A model generated the notes under the pieces. It saw only the letters and a program-made list of their open reading frames with translations. It did not search any database and was not told the DNA's origin. Positions 8,552 through 16,855 of a stretch of 64,000 nucleotides of DNA are shown piece by piece (the stretch's first letter is position 1; every line of letters starts with the position of its first letter). Made by a program: the position numbers and the translations under genes. Source of the stretch: Pseudomonas hunanensis (GTDB taxonomy: Bacteria > Pseudomonadota > Gammaproteobacteria > Pseudomonadales > Pseudomonadaceae); assembly GCF_013393325.1 (NCBI RefSeq), contig NZ_QJRC01000095.1, positions 806,001 through 870,000 on the forward strand, given 5' to 3'.

Positions 8552-9730
8552 ATGCGCCAGCCTGCCCAACTTGCCTTGACCTGCCTGCTGGCCCTGGCCG
8601 CGACGTTGTCGGCGCCCTTGGTGTGCGCTGCAGAACCGTTGCAGGTGCGCATCGGCTACCTGGGCTATCGCCCCGACCCCGGCCCACTGCTGTCCAACAT
8701 CATCCCCGAGCCTGCCGACGCCGGCCTGCAAGGGGCGGAACTGGCGATTGTCGACAGCAACAGCACCGGGCGCTTCCTGAAACAGCACTTCCAGCTGACC
8801 AGCGCCACGGTCGACAGCCCCGAGGCCCTGCTGCAGGCCGCCAACGCCCAACATGACCAAGGCCTGCGCCTGTTCGTGGTGAACGCCCCAGCAGCCAGCC
8901 TGCGCGCGCTGTCCGCCGCCCTGCCCGACAGCCTGTTGTTCAATGCCGGCAGCCCTGACGACAGCCTGCGCAGCAGCCAGTGCCTGGGCAATGTGCTGCA
9001 CAGCCTGCCGGGCCGGGCCATGCTGGCCGATGCCCTGGTGCAGTTCCTGGTGCTGCGCAAGTGGCAGCGGGCGCTGCTGGTGGTCGGCCAGACCGAGGAC
9101 GACAAAGCCTACGCCGACGCCCTGCGCCGCGCACTGAAGCGTTTTGGTGCGCAACTGGTCGCGGAAAAAACCTGGACCTTCGACAACGACCAGCGCCGCA
9201 GCGCCCAGGCCGACATGCCGTTGTTCACCCAAACCGCCGAATACGACGTGGTGCTGGTGGCTGACGAACGCGGCGACTTCGGCGAATACCTGCCCTACCA
9301 GACCTGGTACCCGCGCCCGGTGGCCGGCACCCAGGGCCTGACCCCCACGGGCTGGCACAAGACCGTGGAAACCTTCGGTGCGGCCCAGCTGCAAAAGCGC
9401 TTCGAGGCCCAGGCCGGGCGCTGGATGAACGACCGCGACTTCGCCGCCTGGATGGCTGTGCGCAGCGTCGCCAGCGCGGCCAGCAAGCTGCGCCAGGCCG
9501 AACCACGCGCGCTGCAGCAACTGCTGCTCAGCGAGCAGTTGCCGTTGGACGGCTTCAAGGGCCGCAAGCTCAGTTACCGCCCATGGAACGGTGAACTGCG
9601 CCAGCCGATTGCGCTGGTGCAGCCGCGGGCCCTGGTCAGCACCTCGCCGCAGGAGGGCTTCCTGCATCCCTTCAATGAAATGGACAGCCTGGGCTACGAC
9701 AAGCCCGAAGTGACGTGCAGCTACCCCTGA
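8552..9730 (+). CDS. PQQ-alcohol-system ABC-type substrate-binding protein
   Basis: A 392-residue periplasmic protein with a signal peptide (about 1-27, ending VCA). The fold is that of branched-chain amino-acid-type binding proteins (RIGYLGYR at the start of the mature chain, later ADERGDFGEYLPY). It matches the family of binding proteins conserved with PQQ alcohol dehydrogenase systems. It heads a plus-strand module with a beta-propeller, an ABC-2 type ATPase and a permease. As ABC-2 systems usually export, its role as an import receptor is doubtful. The ATG at 8552 is chosen because it starts the signal peptide; the ATG at 8522 would add a non-hydrophobic extension. Confidence 0.85.
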   Translation: MRQPAQLALTCLLALAATLSAPLVCAAEPLQVRIGYLGYRPDPGPLLSNIIPEPADAGLQGAELAIVDSNSTGRFLKQHFQLTSATVDSPEALLQAANAQHDQGLRLFVVNAPAASLRALSAALPDSLLFNAGSPDDSLRSSQCLGNVLHSLPGRAMLADALVQFLVLRKWQRALLVVGQTEDDKAYADALRRALKRFGAQLVAEKTWTFDNDQRRSAQADMPLFTQTAEYDVVLVADERGDFGEYLPYQTWYPRPVAGTQGLTPTGWHKTVETFGAAQLQKRFEAQAGRWMNDRDFAAWMAVRSVASAASKLRQAEPRALQQLLLSEQLPLDGFKGRKLSYRPWNGELRQPIALVQPRALVSTSPQEGFLHPFNEMDSLGYDKPEVTCSYP

Positions 9731-9760
9731 CCCAACAACCACAACAATAAGGAATTCGCC

Positions 9761-10750
9761 ATGCGCCGCCCCTTCTTCCACCGGGCCCTGCTCTACCCCA
9801 GCCTGCTGTCGGGCGCCCTGGCGCTGGCCTGCGGGCACGCCACGGCGGCCACCGCCTGGGTCTCCAACGAAAAGGACAACAGCCTCAGCCTGATCGACAT
9901 GCAAACACTGCAAGTCACCGAAACCCTGCCGGTGGGCCAGCGCCCGCGCGGCCTGCTGCTGTCCCACGACAACAAGCTGCTGTACATCTGCGCCAGCGAT
10001 TCGGACCGGGTGCAAGTGATGGACGTGGCCACCCGCAAGATCATCAAGGAGCTGCCCTCCGGCAAGGACCCCGAGCAGTTCGCCCTGCACCCCAATGACC
10101 GCTGGCTGTATGTGTCCAACGAAGACGATGCGCTGGTGACGGTGATCGACACCGTGACCGACAAGGTGCTCGGGCAGATCGACGTCGGCATCGAACCTGA
10201 AGGCATGGCGGTCAGCCCCGACGGCAAATGGGCGGTCAACACCAGCGAAACCACCAACATGCTGCACTGGATCGACACCAGCACCCAGACCCTGGCCGAC
10301 AGCACCTTGGTCGATCAACGCCCGCGCTTCGTCGAGTTCGACAAGGACGGCTCGAAACTGTGGGCCTCGGCGGAAATCGGCGGCACGGTGACCATCCTCG
10401 ACGTGGCCACGCGCCAGGTGCTGAAAACCCTGAACTTCCAGATCAAGGGCGTGCACCCGGACAAGGTCCAGCCGGTGGGCATCAAGCTCAGCGCCGATGG
10501 CAAGTACGCCTTCGTCGCCCTGGGCCCGGCCAATCATGTGGCGGTGATCGATGCCAAGACCTACGAGGTACTCGACTACCTGCTGGTCGGGCGGCGAGTC
10601 TGGCAGTTGGCCTTTACTCCGGACCAAAGCCAGTTGCTGGCCACCAACGGTGTCAGCGGCGACGTTTCGGTCATCGATGTGAAGAACCTCAAGGTGCTCA
10701 AGTCGGTTAAGGTCGGGCGCTACCCCTGGGGTGTGGTGGTGACACCATGA
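9761..10750 (+). CDS. PQQ catabolism-associated YVTN beta-propeller protein
   Basis: A 329-residue exported protein with a signal peptide of about 30 residues ending in ATA. The mature chain is built of repeated blades of the YVTN type (AWVSNEKDN, LYVSNEDD, WAVNTSET), predicting a seven-bladed propeller. The family is conserved next to PQQ-dependent alcohol catabolism genes; no catalytic motif is visible. An AAGGAATT ribosome site precedes the ATG. Its stop overlaps the start of the ATPase gene by 4 bases (ATGA), so the module is tightly coupled. Binding of a periplasmic ligand or partner is inference. Confidence 0.85.
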   Translation: MRRPFFHRALLYPSLLSGALALACGHATAATAWVSNEKDNSLSLIDMQTLQVTETLPVGQRPRGLLLSHDNKLLYICASDSDRVQVMDVATRKIIKELPSGKDPEQFALHPNDRWLYVSNEDDALVTVIDTVTDKVLGQIDVGIEPEGMAVSPDGKWAVNTSETTNMLHWIDTSTQTLADSTLVDQRPRFVEFDKDGSKLWASAEIGGTVTILDVATRQVLKTLNFQIKGVHPDKVQPVGIKLSADGKYAFVALGPANHVAVIDAKTYEVLDYLLVGRRVWQLAFTPDQSQLLATNGVSGDVSVIDVKNLKVLKSVKVGRYPWGVVVTP

Positions 10751-11487
10751 ACGCCCTCGATGTAAGTGACGTGAGCTTTGCCTATGGCGCGCGCGAGGCA
10801 CTCCGGCAGGTCGGTTTCAGCCTGGCGCCCGGGCGTTTTGCCGCGTTGCTGGGCCCCAATGGTGCCGGCAAATCGACCTTGATCGCCCTGCTTACCCGGC
10901 TGTACGACCTGCAGCACGGCGACATCCGCGTGTGCGGCTGCTCGCTGCGCAACGCTGCACGCCCGGCATTGCGCCAGTTGGGCGTGGTGTTTCAACAAAG
11001 CACCCTGGACCTGGACCTGAGCGTTGAACAAAACCTGCGCTACCACGCCGCGTTGCATGGCCTGTCGCGGCGCCAGAGCGACCAGCGCGTCGAAGCCGAA
11101 CTGGCCCGCCAAGGCCTTGGCGAGCGCCGGCGCGATCGAGTGCGCGAGCTGAACATCGGCCATCGCCGCCGGGTGGAAATTGCCCGCGCGCTGCTGCATG
11201 AACCACGCCTGCTACTGCTCGACGAGGCCAGTGTGGGCCTCGACCCGGCCAGCCGCCTGGCGCTCAACCAGCACCTGCGTCGGCTGTGCCGCGAGCAGCA
11301 ACTGAGTGTGTTGTGGGCCACCCACCTGCTGGACGAAGTGCAGCCCAGCGATGACCTGTTGATACTGCATCAGGGGCGCCTGGTGGCCAGTGGCACGGCC
11401 GATGCGCTGAGCCTGGAGCACGGCGGCGACCTCGACAACGCCTTTGCCCGCCTGACCAGCACCCCTTCAGGAGCCGACGCCCAATGA
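10747..11487 (+). CDS. ABC transporter ATP-binding subunit of the PQQ alcohol module
   Basis: A 246-residue ABC ATPase. Walker A is GPNGAGKST at 36-44, followed by the Q-loop in VVFQQS, Walker B LLLLDEA near 157 and an H-loop in WATHLLDE. The signature loop reads LNIGHRRRVE, with Asn-Ile-Gly-His where most ABC ATPases have SGGQ. The permease follows with a 4-base overlap, making an ABC-2 type pair of the drug/polysaccharide export class. The cargo is unknown; export of a toxic aldehyde or of a maturation factor is possible but not shown by sequence. Confidence 0.88.
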   Translation: MNALDVSDVSFAYGAREALRQVGFSLAPGRFAALLGPNGAGKSTLIALLTRLYDLQHGDIRVCGCSLRNAARPALRQLGVVFQQSTLDLDLSVEQNLRYHAALHGLSRRQSDQRVEAELARQGLGERRRDRVRELNIGHRRRVEIARALLHEPRLLLLDEASVGLDPASRLALNQHLRRLCREQQLSVLWATHLLDEVQPSDDLLILHQGRLVASGTADALSLEHGGDLDNAFARLTSTPSGADAQ

Positions 11488-12275
11488 ACGCCTACTGGCA
11501 ATGTTTCAACGGCATCATGCTGCGCGAATGGCTGCGCTTCGTGTTGCAGCGCACGCGCCTGCTCAGCGCCCTGGTGCGCCCACTGCTGTGGTTGCTGGTG
11601 TTCGCAGCCGGCTTTCGCGCGGCGCTGGGCATTGCCATCATCGAGCCTTACGACACCTACATCCCCTACGAGGTGTACATCATTCCGGGCCTGGCCGGCA
11701 TGATTCTGTTGTTCAACGGCATGCAGGGCTCACTGTCGATGGTGTATGACCGCGAGATGGGCAGCATGCGCGTATTGCTGACCAGCCCGTTACCCCGGCC
11801 GTTTCTGCTGGCCAGCAAGCTGTTGGCGACCTCGTTGATATCCCTGCTGCAAGTCTATGCCTTCCTCGCCATCGCCTGGCTGTACGGCGTGCAGCCACCG
11901 GCTGCGGGCTTGCTGCTGGCGTTGCCGGCCTTGTTGCTGGTGGCCTTCATGCTCAGCGCCCTGGGGCTGTTGCTGTCGAACGCGATTCGCCAACTGGAGA
12001 ACTTTGCCGGGGTGATGAATTTCGTGATTTTCCCGCTGTTTTTCCTGTCTTCAGCGTTGTATCCGCTGTGGAAGATGCGCGAGGCCAGCCAGTGGCTGTA
12101 TTGGCTGTGCGCTGTGAACCCGTTCAGCCATGCCGTGGAGCTGGTGCGGTATGCGCTCTATGAGCGCCTGAACCTGCTGGCACTGGTGGTGTGCCTTGGG
12201 TTGACCGCATTGTTCACGCTGCTGGCGATACTCACCTTCAACCCCCAGCATGCGGCGCTGCGCAAGCCCCGCTGA
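11484..12275 (+). CDS. ABC-2 type permease of the PQQ alcohol module
   Basis: A 263-residue integral membrane protein with about six hydrophobic segments (near 30-50, 65-85, 110-135, 145-165, 175-200 and 230-255) and the ABC-2 family sequence LLTSPLPRPFLLASKL in the middle. It overlaps the ATPase gene by 4 bases, and the two form the transporter. It belongs to the permease family conserved with PQQ-dependent alcohol systems. The usual direction for ABC-2 permeases is outward. No terminator hairpin is obvious behind it. Confidence 0.88.
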   Translation: MNAYWQCFNGIMLREWLRFVLQRTRLLSALVRPLLWLLVFAAGFRAALGIAIIEPYDTYIPYEVYIIPGLAGMILLFNGMQGSLSMVYDREMGSMRVLLTSPLPRPFLLASKLLATSLISLLQVYAFLAIAWLYGVQPPAAGLLLALPALLLVAFMLSALGLLLSNAIRQLENFAGVMNFVIFPLFFLSSALYPLWKMREASQWLYWLCAVNPFSHAVELVRYALYERLNLLALVVCLGLTALFTLLAILTFNPQHAALRKPR

Positions 12276-12318
12276 TCAACCAGGCCTGTGAGTGCGCCTT
12301 TCTTGTGGCGGCGGCCAC

Positions 12319-12334
12319 CTACTACTTTAGTACT
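12319..12334. promoter_or_regulatory. Candidate ped box upstream of the CxxxCW gene
   Basis: CTACTACTTTAGTACT is a quasi-palindrome (TACTTTAGTA core) that fits the consensus of the sites at 3426, 8459 and 16772. Its centre lies about 86 bases before the start at 12413, the same distance as at 8552. This suggests that the rhodanese-like gene has its own promoter and is not only read through from the ABC genes. Confidence 0.48.
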
Positions 12335-12412
12335 GCCTTTGCTGTCTGATCGTCGCATTCACAACGCACCACCACTGGCATGTAATGGGCCTATAACAAA
12401 AAGGATAAAACC

Positions 12413-12961
12413 ATGCCACGTGCCCCGCGCCCCCTGCTGGCTGCCCTTACGCTGTGTCTGTCACTGGGTATCGCCCACGCCGACACCGCGCCGTTGTTTA
12501 CCGCCGAGGGCTATCGCGCCACCCTTTACCGCAGCCCGACCCCGCAACAGGTCGAAGGCGGCCAGGTCATCGACACCGCCACGCTGCAGCACCTGCTGGG
12601 CCAAACCCCCAGGCCGGTGCTGATCGACGTCTATCGCCGCCAATGGCTGCAAGGGCGCTTCATCGAAGACGAGCCGCACGCCAACCTCCCCGGCAGCCTA
12701 TGGCTGGCCAACACCGGCGACGGCGAACTGACCCAGGCCTGGCAGGACTACTTCGTGCGTAACCTGCACAAAGCCAGCGCCGGTCACCCGGAGCAACCAC
12801 TGGTGTTTTACTGCCGCTCCGATTGCTGGTTAAGCTGGAACGCGGTAAAACGCGCGAAAGCCCTGGGCTATAACAACCTGTATTGGTACCGCGACGGCGT
12901 GGATGCCTGGCAGCAAGCCAACCTGCCATTGCAGCCGGCGCAACCAGTGCCCTTCCCCTGA
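12413..12961 (+). CDS. PQQ catabolism-associated rhodanese-like protein with CxxxCW motif
   Basis: A 182-residue exported protein with a signal peptide (1-23, ending AHA). A rhodanese-like fold is suggested by VLIDVYRRQW near 69-78 and by the C-terminal catalytic loop region. The loop reads Cys134-Arg-Ser-Asp-Cys138-Trp139, the pair of cysteines that names the family. These could form a periplasmic redox or sulfur-binding site. The substrate is unknown. It stands between the ABC module and pedR1, and AAGGATAAAACC provides its ribosome site. Confidence 0.84.
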   Translation: MPRAPRPLLAALTLCLSLGIAHADTAPLFTAEGYRATLYRSPTPQQVEGGQVIDTATLQHLLGQTPRPVLIDVYRRQWLQGRFIEDEPHANLPGSLWLANTGDGELTQAWQDYFVRNLHKASAGHPEQPLVFYCRSDCWLSWNAVKRAKALGYNNLYWYRDGVDAWQQANLPLQPAQPVPFP

Positions 12962-13019
12962 ATTGCCTGCCTGCGCATGCGTGCCCCGCTCCATCCAATA
13001 AAAACAAGGTGAAAAGGCC

Positions 13020-13685
13020 ATGTACAAAATTTTGATTGCCGACGATCACCCCCTGTTTCGCGAAGCCATCCACAACGTCATCAGCGATGGTTTCCAGGGC
13101 AGTGAAGTCATGGAAACCGCCGACCTGGACAGCGCCTTGGCACTGACTCAGGCACACGACGACCTCGACCTGATCCTGCTCGACCTGAACATGCCCGGCA
13201 TGCATGGCCTCAACGGCCTGATCACCCTGCGCAACGAGGCACCGACCACGCCGGTGGTGATCGTTTCGGCCGAGCAGGAAAAGCAAATCGTGCTGCAGGC
13301 CATTACCTACGGCGCCGTGGGTTTCATCACCAAGTCCTCGCCACGCTCACAGATGATCGAAGCGATCGAGCAAATCCTCAATGGCAATGTGTACCTGCCG
13401 CCCGACATCATCCGCGCCCAGAAAAGCAGCACCAGCCGGCGCCACAACGACGCCCCGAGCTTCCCGCCGGAAATGCTCCAGGCCCTGACCCGCAAGCAGC
13501 TGCTGGTGCTCGAGCGCATGACCAAAGGCGAATCGAACAAACAGATTGCCTACACCCTGGATATCGCCGAAACCACGGTCAAGGCCCACGTTTCGGCGAT
13601 ATTGCGCAAACTCAATGTGCACAACCGGGTGCAGGCGATCCTGAGTGCCGGCGATATCGATTTCGCCGATTACCTACGGCGTTGA
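13020..13685 (+). CDS. pedR1: Response regulator PedR1 / AgmR (NarL/LuxR type)
   Basis: A 221-residue regulator. The receiver domain has IADDHP and phospho-acceptor Asp55 in LLDLNMPG, with the conserved Ser/Lys region (VIVSAEQE, FITKSS). A LuxR/NarL helix-turn-helix lies at about 155-210 (LTRKQLLVLERMTKG). In P. putida AgmR/PedR1 activates genes for alcohol oxidation, and it is the likely reader of the palindromic boxes in this locus, although PedR2 is an alternative. Its 3' end overlaps the converging pedS1 gene by 16 bases. Confidence 0.88.
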   Translation: MYKILIADDHPLFREAIHNVISDGFQGSEVMETADLDSALALTQAHDDLDLILLDLNMPGMHGLNGLITLRNEAPTTPVVIVSAEQEKQIVLQAITYGAVGFITKSSPRSQMIEAIEQILNGNVYLPPDIIRAQKSSTSRRHNDAPSFPPEMLQALTRKQLLVLERMTKGESNKQIAYTLDIAETTVKAHVSAILRKLNVHNRVQAILSAGDIDFADYLRR

Positions 13686-15616
13686 CCTGCACCGGCCAGC
13701 AAATGGCTCATCGCTGTCTTGAGCTTCATCGGCCGCACCGGCTTGTGCATCAGGGTGTGGCCTAGCTCACGGATCTGTTGCTTGAGGTCGTTGCTGTAGT
13801 TGGCGGTGATCATCAGTGCCGGTAGAGGCTGGGCGCGGCGGGCATTGATCCGCGCCACCGCATCGACACCATTGCAATCGTTGTCCAGGTGGTAGTCGGC
13901 AATCAACAGGTCGGCCTCGGCGTGGTAGTTGTCCACCTGGCGCGCCAGGTCTTCCTCCGACAACGCGGTGACCACCTGGCAACCCCAACCCTCCAGCAAG
14001 GTGCGCATGCCGGCGCAAATCGCCGCATCGTTATCCAGCACCCACACCCGTGCACCACGCAGGCGCTCGAGCATCGGCTCGCACATCGCCTGGCTCGGTT
14101 GGGCCTTGGGTGCCGTGGCGCTCAGCGGCACTTCGACCGCGAACACAGAACCTTTCCCAAGCCACGAACGCACGCGGATCCGGTGGCCGAGGATGCCGGC
14201 GATCTTCTCCACGATCGCCAGGCCCAGGCCCAGCCCGCGGTCCTGGTCCGGGCGTTGCACATCACCGCGCTTGAATTCCAGGAACATGTCTTCCAGGTGC
14301 TCCTCGGCAATGCCGATGCCACTGTCCCATACCTCGATCCGCAGGCCACCACGCAGGCGCCGACACCCCAGCACCACACGCCCGCTGCGGGTATAACGGA
14401 TGGCATTGCTGAGCAGGTTGCGCAGAATGCGCGCCAGCAACTGGATGTCGCTGCGCACCACGGCAGAACAGCCCACGAAGTGCAGCGCCAGCCCTTCGCT
14501 GCGCGCCACCTGGGCGTATTCGGCGGCTAGGTTGTCCATCAACTCGCTGAGGGCGAACGGGGCGACATCGGCTTTGATCACGCCGGCATCGAGCTTGGAT
14601 ATATCCACCAGGGTGCCGAGCAGGTTCTCCACATCCTGCAGCGAATTGCTGACATTGCGCACCAGGTGGCCAGCGTTCTGCGGCTCACGGCGTTCGAGCA
14701 GCGCACTGGTGAACAACCGCGCCGCGTTCAGCGGTTGCAGCAGGTCATGGCTGACCGCGGCCAAAAACTTGGTTTTCGACAGGTTGGCCTGTTCAGCTTC
14801 GCGCTTGGCCTCGCGCAGACGCGATTCTGCCTGGCTGCGCTCTTCGATTTCGCGCAGCAACTGGTCGTTGAGGCTGGTCAGCTCGGCGGTGCGTTCGCGC
14901 ACCCGTTGCTCAAGGTGCTGATAGGCCTGGTGCAGCGCCTGGGCGGTGTTGCGGCGTTCGGTGATGTCGCGGATCAGCACGAAAATACCCACCACTTCGC
15001 CGCTGGCCAGGCGGTTAGGCACGTAGGAGCGCAGCATGTAGCGCTCCTGGCCGTTGATATTGGTTTCGGCAAACTCGAAGGTTACGCTCTCCCCCGCCAG
15101 CGCACGTGCCACATAGGCTTCCAGGCGCTGGTAATGCTGCTCGCTGTGGGCCTCACGCAGGCTCTGGCCAAGCATCACCCCGTGCGGCCAGCAATACCAT
15201 TCTTCGTAAACCTTGTTGGTGAACTCATAGACCAGATCAGCGTTCAGGTAAGCGATCAGTGCCGGGACGTTGTCGGTGATCAGGCGAATCTGGTGCTGGT
15301 GGGCAGTCTCAGCACGCTGCCGGGCCTCGCTGAGCAAGCGGTTGACGGCCTTGAGTTCCGCCATGGCCTGGTTCAGCGCATCGGTGCGTTCACGCACCTG
15401 CTCGGCCAGCACCACCGAATGCTGGAAAGCGGCGTAAGGGTCGTTGCCACGGGTTACCCCGGACTCGATGCGTTCGATCAGCGCGCCGTTGATGCGCTGC
15501 AGCTTGTGGTTCTGATGCTGCAGCCGGGTAACCTCGGCCTGCAGTTCAGCGACCGACAGGCGGCCGGTTGCGGGCAATGGCGACCCCGGTAAAGGTCTGG
15601 TTGATGTGCATGCCAT
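13670..15616 (-). CDS. pedS1: PAS-domain hybrid histidine kinase (PedS1)
   Basis: A 648-residue soluble hybrid kinase. An N-terminal coiled coil (VTRLQHQNHKL) is followed by a PAS/PAC sensor (DNVPALIAYLNADL to VLIRDITER), a second coiled coil and a HisKA box (AVSHDLLQPLNAARL). A HATPase domain (DSGIGI, GLGLAIV) and a C-terminal receiver with Asp in LLIADYHLD complete it. No membrane segment is seen, so it senses a cytosolic signal or receives one from the FIST protein. The ATG at 15616 has GGAG eight bases upstream, inside the end of the FIST gene; an upstream TTG at 15646 is less likely. It probably signals to PedR1. Confidence 0.85.
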   Translation of the reverse strand: MACTSTRPLPGSPLPATGRLSVAELQAEVTRLQHQNHKLQRINGALIERIESGVTRGNDPYAAFQHSVVLAEQVRERTDALNQAMAELKAVNRLLSEARQRAETAHQHQIRLITDNVPALIAYLNADLVYEFTNKVYEEWYCWPHGVMLGQSLREAHSEQHYQRLEAYVARALAGESVTFEFAETNINGQERYMLRSYVPNRLASGEVVGIFVLIRDITERRNTAQALHQAYQHLEQRVRERTAELTSLNDQLLREIEERSQAESRLREAKREAEQANLSKTKFLAAVSHDLLQPLNAARLFTSALLERREPQNAGHLVRNVSNSLQDVENLLGTLVDISKLDAGVIKADVAPFALSELMDNLAAEYAQVARSEGLALHFVGCSAVVRSDIQLLARILRNLLSNAIRYTRSGRVVLGCRRLRGGLRIEVWDSGIGIAEEHLEDMFLEFKRGDVQRPDQDRGLGLGLAIVEKIAGILGHRIRVRSWLGKGSVFAVEVPLSATAPKAQPSQAMCEPMLERLRGARVWVLDNDAAICAGMRTLLEGWGCQVVTALSEEDLARQVDNYHAEADLLIADYHLDNDCNGVDAVARINARRAQPLPALMITANYSNDLKQQIRELGHTLMHKPVRPMKLKTAMSHLLAGAGQRRR

Positions 15617-16709
15617 TGAACTGTTCTCCGTAGGTGTTGAAGCCAATCACCCGTTGCTCGCGCAGGAACGCACCGACTGGCTCCAGGCCGTGCCGGGCCT
15701 CCAGTTCCAGGCGCCGCAGGAAGCAATCACAACCGATGGTCAGCAGCAACGGGCCGAGCCGCTGGTGCAAACCGTCGAATAGCTGGTGCAGGTTCGGCAA
15801 CAACGGGCCTGGGGTCATGGCCGTCAGCACGATGCCGTTCTCCACCGCGCAGTAGAAGCTCAGGCTCAGGTCCGGGTGCACCTGCTGAATCGCCCGCACG
15901 TAGTACTGATCGTGAATGCGTACCGCCAGCGGGTGGGCGGCGAACACCCGGTGATCAAGCGCGGCCACCGGCACGCCGATATGGCGGGCGTACTCCTCGG
16001 CAGCGGGCTCGGCATTCAGTTCGAAAACCCGGCGCTGAGCACTGTCGGCCCCGGTGACCACCAGTTTTTCCTGGCGCGGCAGAATGTGGTGCGTGGTGAA
16101 CACTTCAAAGTCCAGCCAGGTGTTGACCAGCACCACCACCGCTGCGCCGTTGTGGAATGCTCCGGCGTAGTACACATGGGTGCGGTTCAGGTAGTTGTCA
16201 TCACCGGCCGATCCACCGAAGTGCGGGATTTCCCCCAGTGCTGCGCTAAGGGCCGCGAGCACCATCTCCTCGCGGCTGGACAATCCATCGAGCAGGGTCA
16301 GGGCAAAGCTGTGGCCCTTGATGGGCGCCAGGGTATTGCTGCGGCAGGTGCCGACCAGGCGCTCGACCATCTGCTGCGCATCGATCAGGCTGAAGCGCTC
16401 CATTTCATCGATCAACTCGGTGGCGATGGAAAAGTGCCGGTGATCGAAGCCCACCGCCGTCACGCAATTACGGCCGTAGCCTTGCGGGGTGATTTCGCCA
16501 GCGCTGGTGCAACCGACCAGTCGAATACCGCCAAAATCCTGCTCCAACGCTTCGCCCAAGGCCTGCAAGTCGTATTCGGCGGAACAGAAGAACAACACGA
16601 AACCCAAGTGCGGGTGCAGCAACTGCCGCGCCAGGTCCTGAGCTGCCAGCCGTGCGTCGGTTGCCTGAGACATGGCGCTGACCACACCGTCGTTTTGGGC
16701 CTGCTGCAT
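15546..16709 (-). CDS. FIST-domain signal-transduction protein
   Basis: A 387-residue protein with an N-terminal FIST domain (GFVLFFCSAEYDL, VGCTSAGEITPQGY, FGGSAGDD) and a C-terminal FIST_C domain (LTIGCDCFLRR, GFNTYGEQ). FIST domains are sensory modules thought to bind small ligands such as amino acids. The gene overlaps the start of pedS1 by 71 bases, which argues that the two proteins act together, with FIST as the input and PedS1 as the kinase; this is inference. The ATG at 16709 has GGAG at six bases. A ped-box palindrome lies 60-75 bases upstream. Confidence 0.88.
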   Translation of the reverse strand: MQQAQNDGVVSAMSQATDARLAAQDLARQLLHPHLGFVLFFCSAEYDLQALGEALEQDFGGIRLVGCTSAGEITPQGYGRNCVTAVGFDHRHFSIATELIDEMERFSLIDAQQMVERLVGTCRSNTLAPIKGHSFALTLLDGLSSREEMVLAALSAALGEIPHFGGSAGDDNYLNRTHVYYAGAFHNGAAVVVLVNTWLDFEVFTTHHILPRQEKLVVTGADSAQRRVFELNAEPAAEEYARHIGVPVAALDHRVFAAHPLAVRIHDQYYVRAIQQVHPDLSLSFYCAVENGIVLTAMTPGPLLPNLHQLFDGLHQRLGPLLLTIGCDCFLRRLELEARHGLEPVGAFLREQRVIGFNTYGEQFNGMHINQTFTGVAIARNRPPVGR

Positions 16710-16771
16710 CGTGGTCTCCGGCGCGGGGTGGCTGAGGGATCAGTGTACGAAGGTGGGTACGGGGGACGAAT

Positions 16772-16785
16772 GCTACTTGGGTAGC
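16772..16785. promoter_or_regulatory. Candidate ped box upstream of the FIST gene
   Basis: GCTACTTGGGTAGC at 16772-16785 is a perfect 5-bp-arm palindrome (GCTAC-TTGG-GTAGC). It matches the sites at 3426, 8459 and 12319. It lies about 69 bases from the FIST start on the minus strand and would place the FIST-pedS1 operon in the same regulon, a likely feedback loop. Confidence 0.5.
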
Positions 16786-16830
16786 GGGTGGGCGGTTCCA
16801 TGGGAGTACTGTTGTCTGCCTGTCATTGCA

Positions 16831-16849
16831 GGGGCCGCTTCGCGGCCCC
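16831..16849 (-). terminator. GC-rich hairpin after the porin gene
   Basis: GGGGCCGC and GCGGCCCC pair perfectly around TTC. The hairpin lies 7 bases beyond the porin stop, read on the minus strand. No long U-tract follows, so efficiency is uncertain. Confidence 0.55.
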
Positions 16850-16855
16850 CACCAC

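Noticed and set aside
8462..10801. Very long minus-strand frame across the binding-protein and propeller genes
   Set aside because: It spans two well-supported plus-strand genes and their gap, shows no domain pattern, and reflects GC-rich third positions.
230..16709. The ped locus as a new system
   Set aside because: Gene content and order correspond to the known P. putida PQQ alcohol oxidation cluster; only details such as the shared boxes and flanking elements are reported as findings.
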